Source: Geodermatophilus africanus
GTDB taxonomy: Bacteria; Actinomycetota; Actinomycetes; Mycobacteriales; Geodermatophilaceae
Reading direction: 5' to 3'
Assembly (NCBI RefSeq): GCF_900107105.1
Contig: NZ_FNOT01000003.1
Location: forward strand, 434,001 to 498,000
DNA length: 64,000 nucleotides
Shown here: positions 1-9,072 of the stretch, piece by piece
Position numbering within the stretch: the stretch's first letter is position 1
Layout of the letters: every line of letters starts with the position of its first letter
Position numbers and translations under genes: made by a program
Notes under the pieces: generated by a model
The model's database searches: none
The model's input: the letters and a program-made list of their open reading frames with translations, nothing else
What the model was told of the DNA's origin: nothing

Positions 1-67
1 CGGTCTGGCGATGGAGGTGGCCGCGCTGGCCACCGACGAGCGGGCCGAGTACCTGGAGAAGGCATGA
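1..67 (+). CDS. recG: C-terminal tail of a probable ATP-dependent DNA helicase RecG (5' part outside window)
   Basis: Frame 2 is open from the window edge and ends at TGA 65-67, giving 21 residues that finish in DERAEYLEKA. An Asp/Glu-rich AEYLEKA-type ending is typical of actinobacterial RecG, and recG normally lies directly upstream of rsmD in this group. The assignment rests on that short tail and on gene order. Too little is present to see helicase motifs, so the identity is an inference. Confidence 0.5.
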   Translation, partial: GLAMEVAALATDERAEYLEKA

Positions 68-81
68 GGAGGGACCTCTCG

Positions 82-170
82 AAGGACCCCTCGCCCGCCT
101 CGCAGGAGCCCCTGCCCCCCGCCACTCGCGGGCTCGGGGCGGGGCTCGGGGCGGGGCTCGGGACGGGGCC
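82..170. repeat. Intergenic palindromic-repeat copy with 12-bp tandem expansion
   Basis: A degenerate copy of the dispersed inverted-repeat family: AAGGACCCC start, the CCCCTGCCCCCCGCCACTCGC core, and a GGGGCC end. The distal part has become three tandem copies of a 12-bp unit, GGCTCGGGGCGG (131-166), immediately before the GTG of rsmD. The tandem array replaces the usual right arm. Confidence 0.6.
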
Positions 171-725
171 GTGACCAGACTGATCGCGGGCGTGGCCGGC
201 GGGCGGCGGCTGAGGGTGCCGCCCTCGGGCGTGCGGCCCACCGGCGACCGCGCCCGTGAGGGGTTGTTCAACAGCCTCTCGACGCTGACCGACCTCGACG
301 GCGCCACCGTCCTGGACCTCTACGCCGGCTCGGGCGCCCTGGGGCTGGAGGCCCTCAGCCGCGGCGCGGCCCAGGTGGTGTTCGTCGAGAACGGACCCCG
401 GGTGCTGCCGGTGCTGCGCGCCAACGTCGACGCGGTCGGCCTGCCCGGTGCCCGCGTGGTGTCCGGCTCGGTGCCCACGGTCGTCGCCGGACCGCCCCCC
501 GCCGTCTTCGACGTCGTGCTGGCCGACCCGCCGTACGCCACGCCCCTGCCCGAGGTCCTCCGGGTGCTGGAGGCGCTGGTCACGGGGCGGTGGCTGGCCG
601 AGGACGCCGTCGTCGTCGTCGAGCGCTCCAGCCGCGAGGCGCCCTTCGAGTGGCCGACACCCCTTCGCGGACTGCGCGAGCGCCGCTACGGCGAGGCCGT
701 GCTCCGGTACGGTCGCTGTCCGTGA
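171..725 (+). CDS. rsmD: 16S rRNA (guanine(966)-N(2))-methyltransferase RsmD
   Basis: A 184-residue SAM-dependent methyltransferase of the family that methylates G966 of 16S rRNA during 30S assembly. The SAM-binding motif I is LDLYAGSGALGLEAL around residues 49-62, followed by FVEN (71-74), whose acidic residue contacts the ribose. The catalytic ADPPY motif is at 118-122. Length matches the family (about 185 residues). The GTG at 171 gives the expected N-terminus (RLIAGVAGGRRL). It overlaps coaD by a GTGA stop-start junction, so the two genes are probably translationally coupled. The DNA just upstream is repeat-derived. Confidence 0.93.
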   Translation: MTRLIAGVAGGRRLRVPPSGVRPTGDRAREGLFNSLSTLTDLDGATVLDLYAGSGALGLEALSRGAAQVVFVENGPRVLPVLRANVDAVGLPGARVVSGSVPTVVAGPPPAVFDVVLADPPYATPLPEVLRVLEALVTGRWLAEDAVVVVERSSREAPFEWPTPLRGLRERRYGEAVLRYGRCP

Positions 726-1204
726 GGCGAGCGGTCTGCCCCGGGTCGTTCGACCCCGTGACGAACGGCCACGTCGACGTCATCACCCGGGCGGCGGCGC
801 TCTACGACGAGCTGGTCGTCGCCGTCCTGGTCAACCCCGGCAAGGCGGGGTTGTTCACCGTTGACGAGCGCATGGCGCTGCTGCGCGACGCGGTCGCCGA
901 CGTGTCCAACGTGACCGTCGACAGCTTCCAGGGGCTGCTCGTCGACTACTGCCGCAGCAAGGACATCCCGGTGATCGTCAAGGGACTGCGCGCGGTCAGC
1001 GACTTCGAGTACGAGCTGCAGATGGCGCAGATGAACCGCGAGCTGGCCGGTGTGGAGACGCTCTTCGTGCCCACCGCCCCGCAGGTCGGCCACCTCTCCT
1101 CGAGCCTGGTGAAGCAGATCGCCACCTTCGGGGGCGACGTGTCGGGCCTGGTCCCCAAGGCCGTGCACGAGCGGCTCACCGCGCAGCGGGAGCAGGGGAC
1201 GTGA
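722..1204 (+). CDS. coaD: Pantetheine-phosphate adenylyltransferase (PPAT)
   Basis: Catalyses ATP + 4'-phosphopantetheine to dephospho-CoA + PPi, the penultimate step of coenzyme A synthesis. The 160-residue protein begins with the nucleotidyltransferase signature GSFDPVTNGH (8-17; TNGH is the TxGH motif). KGLRAVSDFEYE follows at 87-98, and the LSSSLVKQ phosphate loop is at 125-132. The GTG at 722 is preferred because it puts CPGSFDP at the N-terminus as in the family; the longer reading frame upstream is antisense-like and overlaps rsmD. Overlap with the rsmD stop is GTGA. Confidence 0.96.
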   Translation: MRRAVCPGSFDPVTNGHVDVITRAAALYDELVVAVLVNPGKAGLFTVDERMALLRDAVADVSNVTVDSFQGLLVDYCRSKDIPVIVKGLRAVSDFEYELQMAQMNRELAGVETLFVPTAPQVGHLSSSLVKQIATFGGDVSGLVPKAVHERLTAQREQGT

Positions 1205-1277
1205 CCAAGCCCGCGGGGTCACGGGTGGACACCGCACCGCCGGGTCCGGTCCCGACGAGCGCCGGTGAGGAGGTGCC

Positions 1278-1967
1278 GTGACCGAGGTCGTCTACCGGCT
1301 GTACGAGACCGTCGACGAGCTGAGCAGCGTCATCGAGAACGCCCGCAGCGTGCCGATGTCCGGCGGCTCGTGCATGGTGCCCCGCGACGTCCTGCTCGAC
1401 CTGCTCGACGACCTCCGGGAGAACCTGCCCGCCGAGGTGCACAAGGCCGGCGCGATCGTCGAGCAGCGCACCGAGATCCTCCAGCAGGCGCAGGCCGAGG
1501 CCGAGCGGCTGACCGGCCGCACCCGCAGCGAGTCCGAGCAGGTGGTCGTCGCGGCCCGCCGGCAGCGCGAGGAGATCCTCGGCACGGCACGGCGACAGCG
1601 CGACGACCTGCTCGCCCGCGCCCAGGCCGAGGCCGAGGACCTGCTCGCCCGGGCGGAGGAGGAGGCCGAGCAGGTCGTCGAGGAGGCCCGCCGGCACCAC
1701 GAGGCGCTGATCGCCGACGCGCACGCCCAGGCGGCGGAGGTCCTCGCGGCCGCGCAGGCCGAGCACGAGCGGCTGGTCAGCGAGACCGACGTCTACCGGG
1801 GCGCGGTCGACCGCGCCGACGAGCTCGGCGCGCAGACCGCCGCCGACGTTGCCCGGATGCGCACCGAGGTCGACGAGTACGTCGACACCCGGCTGGCCGA
1901 CTTCGGCAGCACGCTGGAGCGGATGCTCCGCTCGGTGGAGAAGGCGCGGGCCACCCTCCGCGAGTGA
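1278..1967 (+). CDS. sepIVA: SepIVA-type coiled-coil division protein (DivIVA-like)
   Basis: A 229-residue protein with a short ordered N-terminus (YRLYETVDELSSVIENA) and then an Ala/Glu/Arg-rich coiled coil from about residue 45 to the end, with many AEAE and EEAE heptad-like repeats. Its position between coaD and DUF177-rpmF-rnc matches M. tuberculosis Rv2927c (SepIVA), a DivIVA-domain protein that takes part in septation and elongation control. The GTG start at 1278 is preceded by GGTGAGGAGG. Function is inferred from domain type and synteny. The coiled coil alone would also fit other DivIVA-like scaffolds. Confidence 0.8.
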   Translation: MTEVVYRLYETVDELSSVIENARSVPMSGGSCMVPRDVLLDLLDDLRENLPAEVHKAGAIVEQRTEILQQAQAEAERLTGRTRSESEQVVVAARRQREEILGTARRQRDDLLARAQAEAEDLLARAEEEAEQVVEEARRHHEALIADAHAQAAEVLAAAQAEHERLVSETDVYRGAVDRADELGAQTAADVARMRTEVDEYVDTRLADFGSTLERMLRSVEKARATLRE

Positions 1968-1968
1968 G

Positions 1969-2092
1969 AGGCCCCCCTGCCCCCCGCCACTCGCGAGCTC
2001 GCGGCGGGACCCTGCAGGGCGCCACCGCCCTCCCCGCCCGCGCCTCGCCGGTCGGCCTCGCCCGAGCGTGCGAGGGGTGAGGGGGGAGGTCC
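1969..2092. repeat. Two adjacent intergenic palindromic-repeat copies
   Basis: The first copy (about 1969-2023) starts immediately after the sepIVA stop and has arms CCCTGC and GCAGGG around the CTCGCGAGCTCGCGGCGGG core. The second (about 2024-2092) is in the opposite orientation, with the core CTCGCCCGAGCGTGCGAGGGG and a right end GGGGGGAGGTCC. Its left arm is degraded. Confidence 0.7.
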
Positions 2093-2169
2093 GTCCACTG
2101 GCTCGGGGGCGGTCCAGGCCGTCACCAGGGCCACCTCCGCACCGGGACGGCGGCGTGCCACCCATCGGG

Positions 2170-2175
2170 TAGGCT
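2170..2175 (+). promoter_or_regulatory. Candidate -10 hexamer for DUF177-rpmF-rnc
   Basis: TAGGCT fits the actinobacterial TANNNT -10 element and lies 75 bases before the DUF177 start, downstream of the repeats. No convincing -35 is visible. The same hexamer precedes ffh. Confidence 0.35.
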
Positions 2176-2250
2176 GGGCCCCTGGTCCGACCGCCGGAGG
2201 TCCCCGCACCCCGGCCGGCCTCCTCCCCGCTGCCTACCGCGAGTACCGAC

Positions 2251-2874
2251 ATGCCTGCCGCACCGCCGCACCGCTCAGGCGCCGCGTCCCCGGACGCCCG
2301 GCGTCCCGCCGCCAATCCCTGGTTCGTGGACCTGCGGGAGCTCGGTCGCCGCGCCGGGTCGATGCACGAGCTCGAGCGCACACTGCCGGCGCCCGCGGAC
2401 TGGCGGGTCGAGCTCATCGGCGTCCCCGAGGGCGCGGAGGTCCACTTGAGGCTGCGGCTCGAGTCGGTGATGGAGGGCGTGCTCGTCTCCGGCGAGGTCG
2501 ACGTCCCCGTCGCCGGGTCGTGCGCGCGGTGCCTGGAGCCGATCGAGGACACCCTCGAGCTCGACGTCCAGGAGCTGTTCGCCTACGCGGGCAGCACCAC
2601 CGAGGCCACCAGCGAGGAGGACGAGGTCCGCCGCGTCGAGGGCGAGCACCTCGACCTCGAGCCGATGGTCCGCGACCTCGTCGTCCTCAGCCTCCCGCTG
2701 GCGCCGACCTGCACCGAGGACTGCGCCGGGCTGTGCGTCGACTGCGGGCAGCGGCTCGACGACCTGCCCGCCGACCACACCCACGAGCAGCTCGACCCGC
2801 GCTGGGCCGGGCTCGCCGCACGTTTCACCGCCGCACCGGGCACCCCCGACGCGGACAACCCAGAGGAGAACTGA
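2251..2874 (+). CDS. DUF177 / YceD family protein (23S rRNA accumulation)
   Basis: A 207-residue DUF177 protein. The family is needed for normal 23S rRNA levels and is nearly always next to rpmF, as here. Conserved cysteine pairs are visible: CARC at 91-94 and [12 protein letters not shown] at 154-165, consistent with a structural zinc site. The first 20 or so residues are a poorly conserved Pro/Ala extension, and the domain proper starts near [10 protein letters not shown]. The ATG at 2251 gives the full frame; a later start is possible. It lies 1 base from rpmF. Confidence 0.85.
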   Translation: MPAAPPHRSGAASPDARRPAANPWFVDLRELGRRAGSMHELERTLPAPADWRVELIGVPEGAEVHLRLRLESVMEGVLVSGEVDVPVAGSCARCLEPIEDTLELDVQELFAYAGSTTEATSEEDEVRRVEGEHLDLEPMVRDLVVLSLPLAPTCTEDCAGLCVDCGQRLDDLPADHTHEQLDPRWAGLAARFTAAPGTPDADNPEEN

Positions 2875-2875
2875 C

Positions 2876-3055
2876 GTGGCCGTCCCGAAGCGGAAGATGT
2901 CCCGCTCCAACACCCGCGCCCGGCGTTCGCAGTGGAAGGCCACCGCGCCCACCCTGACGCCGTGCCCGAACCGGGCCTGCGGCCAGCTCAAGCCGCCGCA
3001 CCAGGCCTGCCCGAACTGCGGGCAGTACGCGGGCCGTCAGGTCCTCTCGGTCTGA
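2876..3055 (+). CDS. rpmF: 50S ribosomal protein L32
   Basis: A 59-residue ribosomal protein of the large subunit, starting [17 protein letters not shown], the standard L32 opening. Four cysteines in two pairs (CPNRAC and CPNC) mark it as the zinc-binding C+ form. The GTG start is one base after the DUF177 stop, the classical yceD-rpmF pairing. RNase III follows 17 bases downstream. Confidence 0.96.
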   Translation: MAVPKRKMSRSNTRARRSQWKATAPTLTPCPNRACGQLKPPHQACPNCGQYAGRQVLSV

Positions 3056-3072
3056 CCGCGGCAGGACCAGCC

Positions 3073-3915
3073 GTGGGGACGACGGCCACCGGTACCCAGC
3101 TCGCGACGGCTGGGGCCGCCGGCCGTTCCCCGGCGGGTGCGGCACACGCCGACCGCGCGGCCGCCTGGCTCCTCGACGCCCTCGGTGTCGAGCTGCCCGG
3201 CGGCCTGCTGGCGTTGGCGCTGACCCACCGCTCCTACGCTTACGAGCACGGCGGGCTGCCGACCAACGAGCGCCTGGAGTTCCTCGGGGACTCGGTGCTC
3301 GGCCTGGTGGTCACCGACGAGCTCTACCGGCGCCACCCCGACCTGCCCGAGGGCCGGCTGGCCAAGCTGCGCGCCTCGGTGGTCAACATGGCCTCGCTGG
3401 CCGGTGTCGCCCGCCGGATGGGCGCCGGGGGCCTGGGCCCGCACCTGCTGCTGGGCCGCGGCGAGGAGACCACCGGCGGGCGGGAGAAGGACTCGATCCT
3501 CGCCGACGCGGTGGAGGCGCTCATCGGTGCCGTCCACGTCGGGCTGGGCCTGGACACCGCCGGGGCGGTCGTGCACCGGCTGTTCGACCCGCTGCTCGAC
3601 CAGGCCGCCACCCGCGGCGCGGGCCTGGACTGGAAGACCAGCCTGCAGGAGCTGGGCGCCCGGCTCGGACTCGGGGCGCCGAACTACGTGGTCGAGGACA
3701 CCGGTCCCGACCACGCCAAGACCTTCACCGCCGCGGTCGTCCTCGCGGGCACCGTCCACGGCCGCGGCGCCGGACGCACCAAGAAGGCCGCCGAGCAGGA
3801 GGCCGCCGAGGCCGCCTGGCGTGCCCTCTCCGACGGCGTCGACCCGGCGGACGCCGCGCCGGTCGGCGGGACGTCGGACGGCGCGACCCTGCCGGCCGGG
3901 TCCGGCGCGGACTGA
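3073..3915 (+). CDS. rnc: Ribonuclease III
   Basis: Endoribonuclease that cleaves double-stranded RNA in rRNA precursors and some mRNAs. The GTG at 3073 gives 280 residues. The RNase III signature [10 protein letters not shown] is at 65-74, with the acidic metal ligands E69 and D73. The second acidic cluster is in [14 protein letters not shown], and a C-terminal dsRNA-binding domain begins near [14 protein letters not shown]. The first 25 and last 30 residues are low-complexity Ala/Gly extensions. The frame extends upstream into rpmF, but those starts would overlap that gene. The next gene, fpg, starts 6 bases after the stop. Confidence 0.95.
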   Translation: MGTTATGTQLATAGAAGRSPAGAAHADRAAAWLLDALGVELPGGLLALALTHRSYAYEHGGLPTNERLEFLGDSVLGLVVTDELYRRHPDLPEGRLAKLRASVVNMASLAGVARRMGAGGLGPHLLLGRGEETTGGREKDSILADAVEALIGAVHVGLGLDTAGAVVHRLFDPLLDQAATRGAGLDWKTSLQELGARLGLGAPNYVVEDTGPDHAKTFTAAVVLAGTVHGRGAGRTKKAAEQEAAEAAWRALSDGVDPADAAPVGGTSDGATLPAGSGAD

Positions 3916-3921
3916 CCCGCC

Positions 3922-4797
3922 GTGCCCGAGCTGCCCGAGGTCGAGGTGGTCCGGCGCGGCCTGGAGCGCTGGGTCGCCGGCCGCACCGTCGCCGCCGTCG
4001 AGGTGCGTCACCCGCGCGCCGTCCGCCGCCATCTCGAGGGCGCCGACCACTTCACCGCCGCGCTCACCGGTCGCACCCTCACCGCGGCGTACCGCCGCGG
4101 CAAGTACCTGTGGCTGCCGATCGCCGAGGCCGACGACACGCCCGCCGGGCAGGCGCTCGTCGCCCACCTCGGGATGAGCGGCCAGCTGCTGGTGGAGAAG
4201 CGGTCCCAGCCCGACGAGACGCACCTGCGCGCCCGGTTCACCTTCACCGACGGCGGCCGGGAGCTGCGCTTCGTCGACCAGCGCACGTTCGGCGGGCTGG
4301 CGGTCGAGGACGCTGACGGGGGCAGCATCCCTGCCCGGCTGGCGCACATCGCCATCGACCCGCTCGACGCGGGCTTCGACGCCGACCGGTTCAGCGCGGC
4401 GCTGCGCCGCCGGCGCACCGAGGTCAAGCGCGCGCTGCTGGACCAGACGCTGATCGGCGGGGTGGGCAACATCTACGCCGACGAGGCGCTGTGGCGGGCC
4501 CGGCTGCACGGCAGCCGCCCCACCGAACGGCTCAGCCGGGCCCAGGTCGCCGACCTGCTGGAGGGGGTGCGGGACGTGCTGACGGAGAGCCTCGCGCAGG
4601 GCGGCACCTCGTTCGACTCGCTCTACGTCGACGTCAACGGGCAGAGCGGCTACTTCTCCCGGCACCTGGCCGTCTACGGCCAGGCCGACCGGCCGTGCCC
4701 GCGCTGCGGGACGCCGATCGTGCGGGAGTCCTTCATGAACCGCTCCAGCTACAGCTGCCCCCGGTGCCAGCCGCGCCCGAGGGCCCGCCGGTCATGA
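3922..4797 (+). CDS. fpg: Formamidopyrimidine-DNA glycosylase (MutM/Fpg)
   Basis: Bifunctional DNA glycosylase/AP lyase that removes 8-oxoguanine and formamidopyrimidines. The mature N-terminus PELPEVE supplies the catalytic proline and glutamate directly after the initiator. The helix-two-turn-helix segment is around [20 protein letters not shown]. The C-terminal zinc finger has two CPRC pairs separated by 16 residues (4699-4778). The 291-residue length is normal. The GTG at 3922 is fixed by the obligatory PELPEVE terminus. The gene ends in an ATGA overlap with acyP. Confidence 0.96.
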   Translation: MPELPEVEVVRRGLERWVAGRTVAAVEVRHPRAVRRHLEGADHFTAALTGRTLTAAYRRGKYLWLPIAEADDTPAGQALVAHLGMSGQLLVEKRSQPDETHLRARFTFTDGGRELRFVDQRTFGGLAVEDADGGSIPARLAHIAIDPLDAGFDADRFSAALRRRRTEVKRALLDQTLIGGVGNIYADEALWRARLHGSRPTERLSRAQVADLLEGVRDVLTESLAQGGTSFDSLYVDVNGQSGYFSRHLAVYGQADRPCPRCGTPIVRESFMNRSSYSCPRCQPRPRARRS

Positions 4798-5081
4798 CGC
4801 CGCAGTCGGGGGACCGGCGCCGCGTCGTCGCCCTGGTCTCGGGCTCGGTGCAGGGCGTCGGTTACCGCTGGTTCGTCCGCGGCCGGGCCGACGCCGCGGG
4901 CCTGGCCGGGTCGGCGACCAACCTGCCCGACGGGCGCGTCGAGGTCGTCCTCGAGGGACCGGGCCCTGCGGTGGCCGCCGTCCTGGCCGACCTGGAGGGG
5001 CCGCGGGCACCGGGCGCGGTGGCGGGGGTCGACATCCGGGACGAGCCGGCGCAGGGGAGCACCGGCTTCACGACGGCGTGA
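4794..5081 (+). CDS. acyP: Acylphosphatase
   Basis: A 95-residue acylphosphatase, which hydrolyses carboxyl-phosphate bonds of acyl phosphates. The signature [16 protein letters not shown] carries the catalytic arginine, and the catalytic asparagine lies in the following [16 protein letters not shown] strand. The ATG at 4794 overlaps the fpg stop (ATGA), as in other actinobacteria where acyP sits between fpg and smc. Confidence 0.94.
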   Translation: MTPQSGDRRRVVALVSGSVQGVGYRWFVRGRADAAGLAGSATNLPDGRVEVVLEGPGPAVAAVLADLEGPRAPGAVAGVDIRDEPAQGSTGFTTA

Positions 5082-5230
5082 CGAACGTGACACCTCCCCG
5101 ACACGTGGGTGTTGGAGTGTGCCCGTTGACCTGCGTGTCCAGGCCTGTCACCCTGGGAACACACGGACCGCGCCGACCGTCGTACGGGGCGCAGGTCATC
5201 CCCTCACGCAGTCGAAAGGCCGTTGTCGCC

Positions 5231-5422
5231 ATGGCCAAGGCCCTGTTCGGTCACGTCGTCGCACCCGCGGAGCTCCGAGTAGTCGAGGAGAACGCCGTCC
5301 TGCGGGCCAAGGTGCGCCGGCTGGAGCAGGAACTGCTGGAGCTGCGCGCCCAGCGTGACGCCGCGATCGCCCACGAGCTGCTCAGCCTGGCCGGCGACAA
5401 CGCCGAGCCCGCGCTGGCCTGA
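5231..5422 (+). CDS. Small coiled-coil protein conserved before smc
   Basis: A 63-residue protein, MAKALFGHVVAPAELR, followed by a leucine-zipper-like helix (VEENAVLRAKVRRLEQELLE). Actinobacteria often carry a small protein of this kind upstream of smc; no function is known to me. The ATG at 5231 gives the recognisable N-terminus. A weak promoter candidate, TTGACC-17-CACCCT (5126-5154), lies upstream in the only true intergenic gap of this block. A repeat copy begins 7 bases after the stop and runs into the smc start. Confidence 0.65.
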   Translation: MAKALFGHVVAPAELRVVEENAVLRAKVRRLEQELLELRAQRDAAIAHELLSLAGDNAEPALA

Positions 5423-5429
5423 GCCTTTC

Positions 5430-5483
5430 GGCCCCGTCCCGAGGCTCGCCCCGAGTCTGCGAGGGGTGAGGAGGACGGGGTCC
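5430..5483. repeat. Palindromic-repeat copy abutting the smc start
   Basis: Arms GGCCCCGTCC (5430-5439) and GGACGGGGTCC (5473-5483) enclose a core related to the family consensus in reverse orientation. The right half contains GAGGAGGAC, which is the only plausible Shine-Dalgarno sequence for smc. The last base of the arm is the first base of the CTG codon read as the smc start. Confidence 0.75.
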
Positions 5484-8400
5484 TGTTTCTCTCCAGCCTG
5501 ACGCTCAAGGGCTTCAAGTCCTTCGCGTCCGCGACGACCCTGCGCCTCGAGCCGGGGATCACCGCCGTCGTCGGCCCCAACGGCTCCGGGAAGTCCAACG
5601 TCGTCGACGCCATCGCCTGGGTCCTGGGCGAGCAGGGCGCCAAGAGCCTGCGCGGCGGCAAGATGGAGGACGTCATCTTCGCCGGCACCGCCGGTCGCCC
5701 GGCCCTCGGCCGGGCCGAGGTGACGCTCACCATCGACAACACCGACGGCGCGCTGCCGATCGACTACACGGAGGTCTCGATCACCCGGCGGATGTACCGC
5801 TCCGGGGAGAGCGAGTACGAGATCAACGGGGACAGGGTCCGGCTGCTCGACGTCCAGGAGCTGCTCAGCGACTCCGGCATCGGGCGCGAGATGCACGTCA
5901 TCGTCGGCCAGGGACAGCTCGACGCCGTCCTCTCCGGGCGTCCCGAGGACCGCCGCGCCTTCATCGAGGAGGCCGCCGGCGTCCTCAAGCACCGCAAGCG
6001 CAAGGAGAAGGCGCTCCGCAAGCTCGACGGGATGCAGGCCAACCTCGACCGGCTGGCCGACCTGACCGCTGAGCTGCGCCGCCAGCTCAAGCCGCTGGGC
6101 CGGCAGGCCGAGGTCGCCCGCCGCGCGGCCGGGGTGCAGGCCGACCTGCGCGACGCCCGACTCCGGTTGCTCGCCGACGACCTGGTGCAGCTGCGCGACG
6201 CGCTGGACCGGGAGGTCGCCGACGAGACCGCCGCCCGGGCGCGGCGCACGGTCGTCGAGGCCGAGCTGGCGCGGACGTCGGCGCGCGAGTCGGCGCTGGA
6301 GAGCGACCTCGCCACGAGCGCCCCGCTGCTGGTCGCCGGGCAGGACACCTGGTACCGGCTGTCCGCGCTCACCGAGCGCTTCCGCGGCACCGCGCAGCTG
6401 GCCGGCGAGCGGCACCGCCACCTCTCCGCCGCACCACCCGCGGCCGCCGCCGGCCGGGACCCCGACCAGCTCGAGGCCGAGGCCGACCGCGTCGCCGCCA
6501 CCGAGGCCCAGCTCGCCGCGGGACTGGCGGCCGAGCGCGGCCGGCTGGCCACCGCCGTCACCGCCCGCACCGAGGTGGAGTCCGCGCTGGCCGAGGCCGA
6601 GCGGGCCTGGGTCGCCGCCGCCCGCGCGCTCGCCGACCGCCGCGAGGGCCTGGCCCGGCTCTCCGGCCAGGTCGCCGCCGCCCGCTCCCGCGTCGCCGCG
6701 GGGGAGTCCGAGATCGAGCGCCTGGCGCTGGCCGCCGCCGAGGCCGCCGAGCGCGCCGAGGTCGCCGCCGACCGGCTGGCCGAGCGCCGCGAGGCGGTCG
6801 CCGAGCAGGAGGACGGCGACGTCGCCCTCGTCACCGCGCACCAGGACGCCGTCGCCGCGCACGCCGAGGCCGCCCGCGCGGTCACCGAGCTGGTTGCCGC
6901 CGAGCGGGCCGCGGAGCGGGACCGTGCCTCCGCGCAGGCCCGGCGCGACACCCTGGCCCAGGGCCTGGCCCCGGCCGACGGCGCCGCCGCCGTGCTCGCC
7001 GCCGGGCTGCCTGGGGTGCTCGGCGCGGTGACCGAGCGGATCACGGTCGCGCCCGGCGCCGAGGTGGCGCTCTCCGCGGCCCTGGCCGGCATGGCCGACG
7101 CGCTCGTCGTCGACTCCGTCGCCGGCGCGGCCGCCGCGCTCGCCCACCTCAAGGACGTCGTCGGCGGCCGGGCCGGGTTGCTGGTCACCGGCGGGCTGCC
7201 GGCGCTGCCCCGGGACGGGTGGCCGCAGCTGCCCGAGGGCCTGGGTTGGGCCCGCGACCTGGTCGACGCCCCCGAGGAGCTGCGCCCCGCCCTCGACCGC
7301 GTGCTCGACCGCGTCGCCGTCGTGCCCTCGCTCGACGCCGCCGTCACCCTCGTCGCCCGTCACCCGCGCGTCCGGGCGGTGACCGCGGACGGCGACCTCG
7401 TCGGCTCGGACTGGTCGGTCGGCGGCCAGGCCGACGCGCCGTCCGGCCTGGAGGTCCGCGCCCGCGTGGACCGCGCCGGCCAGGAGCTCGCCGCCACGGC
7501 CGCGTGGGCCACCGAGCTCGCCGAGCGGCTGGCCGCTGCGCGGGAGACCGCCCACGCCCGCTCCGCCGACGTCGACGAGGCCCTGGCCGCCCGCCAGGCT
7601 GCCGACCGCAGCCGCTCGGCCGTCGCCGCCCGGCTGGCCGAGCTGGGCGCGGCCGCCCGGTCGGCCACCGCCGAGGCCGAGCGCTCCGCGGCCGCCCGGG
7701 TCCGCGCCGAGGGCGCCCTGGAGCAGGCGCAGACCGCGCGCGCCGCGCTGGAGCAGCGCCTGGCCGATGCCGAGGCCGCGCCCGTCGAGGAGGAGCCCGA
7801 CCCCGCCGAGCGGGACCGGCTGCGGCTGGAGGCGGCCGCGGCGCGGCAGGCCGAGACCGAGGCGCGGCTGGCGGTCCGCACCGCCGAGGAGCGGGCGCGG
7901 GCGCTGTCCGGGCGGGCGGAGTCGCTGCGCCGGCAGGCCCGCCAGGAGCGGTCCGCCCGCGAGCGCACCGCCGCGGCCCGGGTCGCCCGGGAGCGGGGCG
8001 CGCAGGTCGCCGCACGGGTGCGGTCCGGCGCGGAGACGGCGCTGACCGCGCTGGCGTCGTCCCTGGAGCGGGCGGCCGCCGAGCGCGACGAGCTGGCCCG
8101 CGTGCGCACCGCCCGCGAGGCCGAGCTGCTGGAGGTGCGCGTCGCCGTCCGCGCGGCCACCGCCGAGCTGGAGCGGCTCACCGACGAGGTGCACCGCGAC
8201 GAGGTGGCGCGCGCCGAGCAGCGCTACCGCATCGAGGCGCTGGAGGACCGCGCCGCCGAGGAGTACGGCGTCGACCTGCCCACCCTGCTGGCCGAGTACG
8301 GCCCGGCCGCCACGGTGCCGCCCACCCCGGCGCAGGTCGCCGCCGCGCAGGACGCCGGCGAGCCCGAGCCCGTCCCGGTGCGCTACGACCGGGCCGCGCA

Positions 8401-9049
8401 GGAGCGCCGCGCCGCGAGGGCCGAGCGCGACCTGGCCACGCTCGGCAAGGTCAACCCGCTGGCGCTGGAGGAGTTCGCGGCGCTGGAGGAGCGGCACGGC
8501 TTCCTGGCCACCCAGCTCGAGGACCTCAAGGCCACCCGCCGGGACCTGCTCACCGTCGTCCGCGAGGTCGACGGGCGCATCCACGACGTCTTCGCCTCGG
8601 CGTTCGCCGACGTGCAGCGGGAGTTCGAGCAGGTCTTCGCCGTCCTCTTCCCGGGCGGGCACGGCCGGCTGCACCTGACCGACCCCGAGGACGTGCTGAC
8701 CACCGGCGTCGAGGTCGAGGCCCGCCCGCCGGGCAAGAAGGTCAAGCGGCTGTCGCTGCTGTCCGGCGGCGAGCGCTCGCTGACCGCCGTCGCACTGCTC
8801 GTGGCGATCTTCCGGGCCCGCCCCTCGCCGTTCTACGTGCTCGACGAGATCGAGGCCGCCCTCGACGACGTCAACCTCGGGCGGTTGCTGACCCTCGTGG
8901 ATCAGCTGCGCGCGACCTCGCAGCTGATCGTCATCACCCACCAGAAGCGGACGATGGAGATCGCCGACGCGCTCTACGGCGTGAGCATGCGCGGCGACGG
9001 CATCACCGGCGTCATCAGCCAGCGCCTTCGGGAGACCGAGCCCGCCTGA
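5483..9049 (+). CDS. smc: Chromosome segregation protein SMC
   Basis: A 1188-residue SMC ATPase, part of the condensin that compacts and segregates the chromosome. The N-terminal head has Walker A GPNGSGKS (31-38). Long Ala/Glu/Arg-rich coiled coils flank a hinge at roughly residues 505-680 (GVLGAVTERI region). The C-terminal head has the LSGGERSLTA signature near 1093 and Walker B FYVLDEIEAALDD near 1116. Homologues start MYLKSLTLKGFKSFA; here only CTG at 5483 gives the matching MFLSSLTLKGFKSFA. The frame between the upstream stop and that codon contains no ATG, GTG or TTG. GGAGG lies 8 bases before the CTG. Confidence 0.93.
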   Translation: MFLSSLTLKGFKSFASATTLRLEPGITAVVGPNGSGKSNVVDAIAWVLGEQGAKSLRGGKMEDVIFAGTAGRPALGRAEVTLTIDNTDGALPIDYTEVSITRRMYRSGESEYEINGDRVRLLDVQELLSDSGIGREMHVIVGQGQLDAVLSGRPEDRRAFIEEAAGVLKHRKRKEKALRKLDGMQANLDRLADLTAELRRQLKPLGRQAEVARRAAGVQADLRDARLRLLADDLVQLRDALDREVADETAARARRTVVEAELARTSARESALESDLATSAPLLVAGQDTWYRLSALTERFRGTAQLAGERHRHLSAAPPAAAAGRDPDQLEAEADRVAATEAQLAAGLAAERGRLATAVTARTEVESALAEAERAWVAAARALADRREGLARLSGQVAAARSRVAAGESEIERLALAAAEAAERAEVAADRLAERREAVAEQEDGDVALVTAHQDAVAAHAEAARAVTELVAAERAAERDRASAQARRDTLAQGLAPADGAAAVLAAGLPGVLGAVTERITVAPGAEVALSAALAGMADALVVDSVAGAAAALAHLKDVVGGRAGLLVTGGLPALPRDGWPQLPEGLGWARDLVDAPEELRPALDRVLDRVAVVPSLDAAVTLVARHPRVRAVTADGDLVGSDWSVGGQADAPSGLEVRARVDRAGQELAATAAWATELAERLAAARETAHARSADVDEALAARQAADRSRSAVAARLAELGAAARSATAEAERSAAARVRAEGALEQAQTARAALEQRLADAEAAPVEEEPDPAERDRLRLEAAAARQAETEARLAVRTAEERARALSGRAESLRRQARQERSARERTAAARVARERGAQVAARVRSGAETALTALASSLERAAAERDELARVRTAREAELLEVRVAVRAATAELERLTDEVHRDEVARAEQRYRIEALEDRAAEEYGVDLPTLLAEYGPAATVPPTPAQVAAAQDAGEPEPVPVRYDRAAQERRAARAERDLATLGKVNPLALEEFAALEERHGFLATQLEDLKATRRDLLTVVREVDGRIHDVFASAFADVQREFEQVFAVLFPGGHGRLHLTDPEDVLTTGVEVEARPPGKKVKRLSLLSGGERSLTAVALLVAIFRARPSPFYVLDEIEAALDDVNLGRLLTLVDQLRATSQLIVITHQKRTMEIADALYGVSMRGDGITGVISQRLRETEPA

Positions 9050-9072
9050 CACCGGCGCGGCCGGGTGCGGAC

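Noticed and set aside
5204..9052. A 1282-residue minus-strand open frame opposite smc
   Set aside because: It is the mirror of smc with Gly/Leu/Arg-biased composition, has no recognisable domain, and follows from GC-rich third codon positions. The same applies to long antisense frames opposite glnD (17127-20891), the 11606-15688 region, proS and rnc/fpg.
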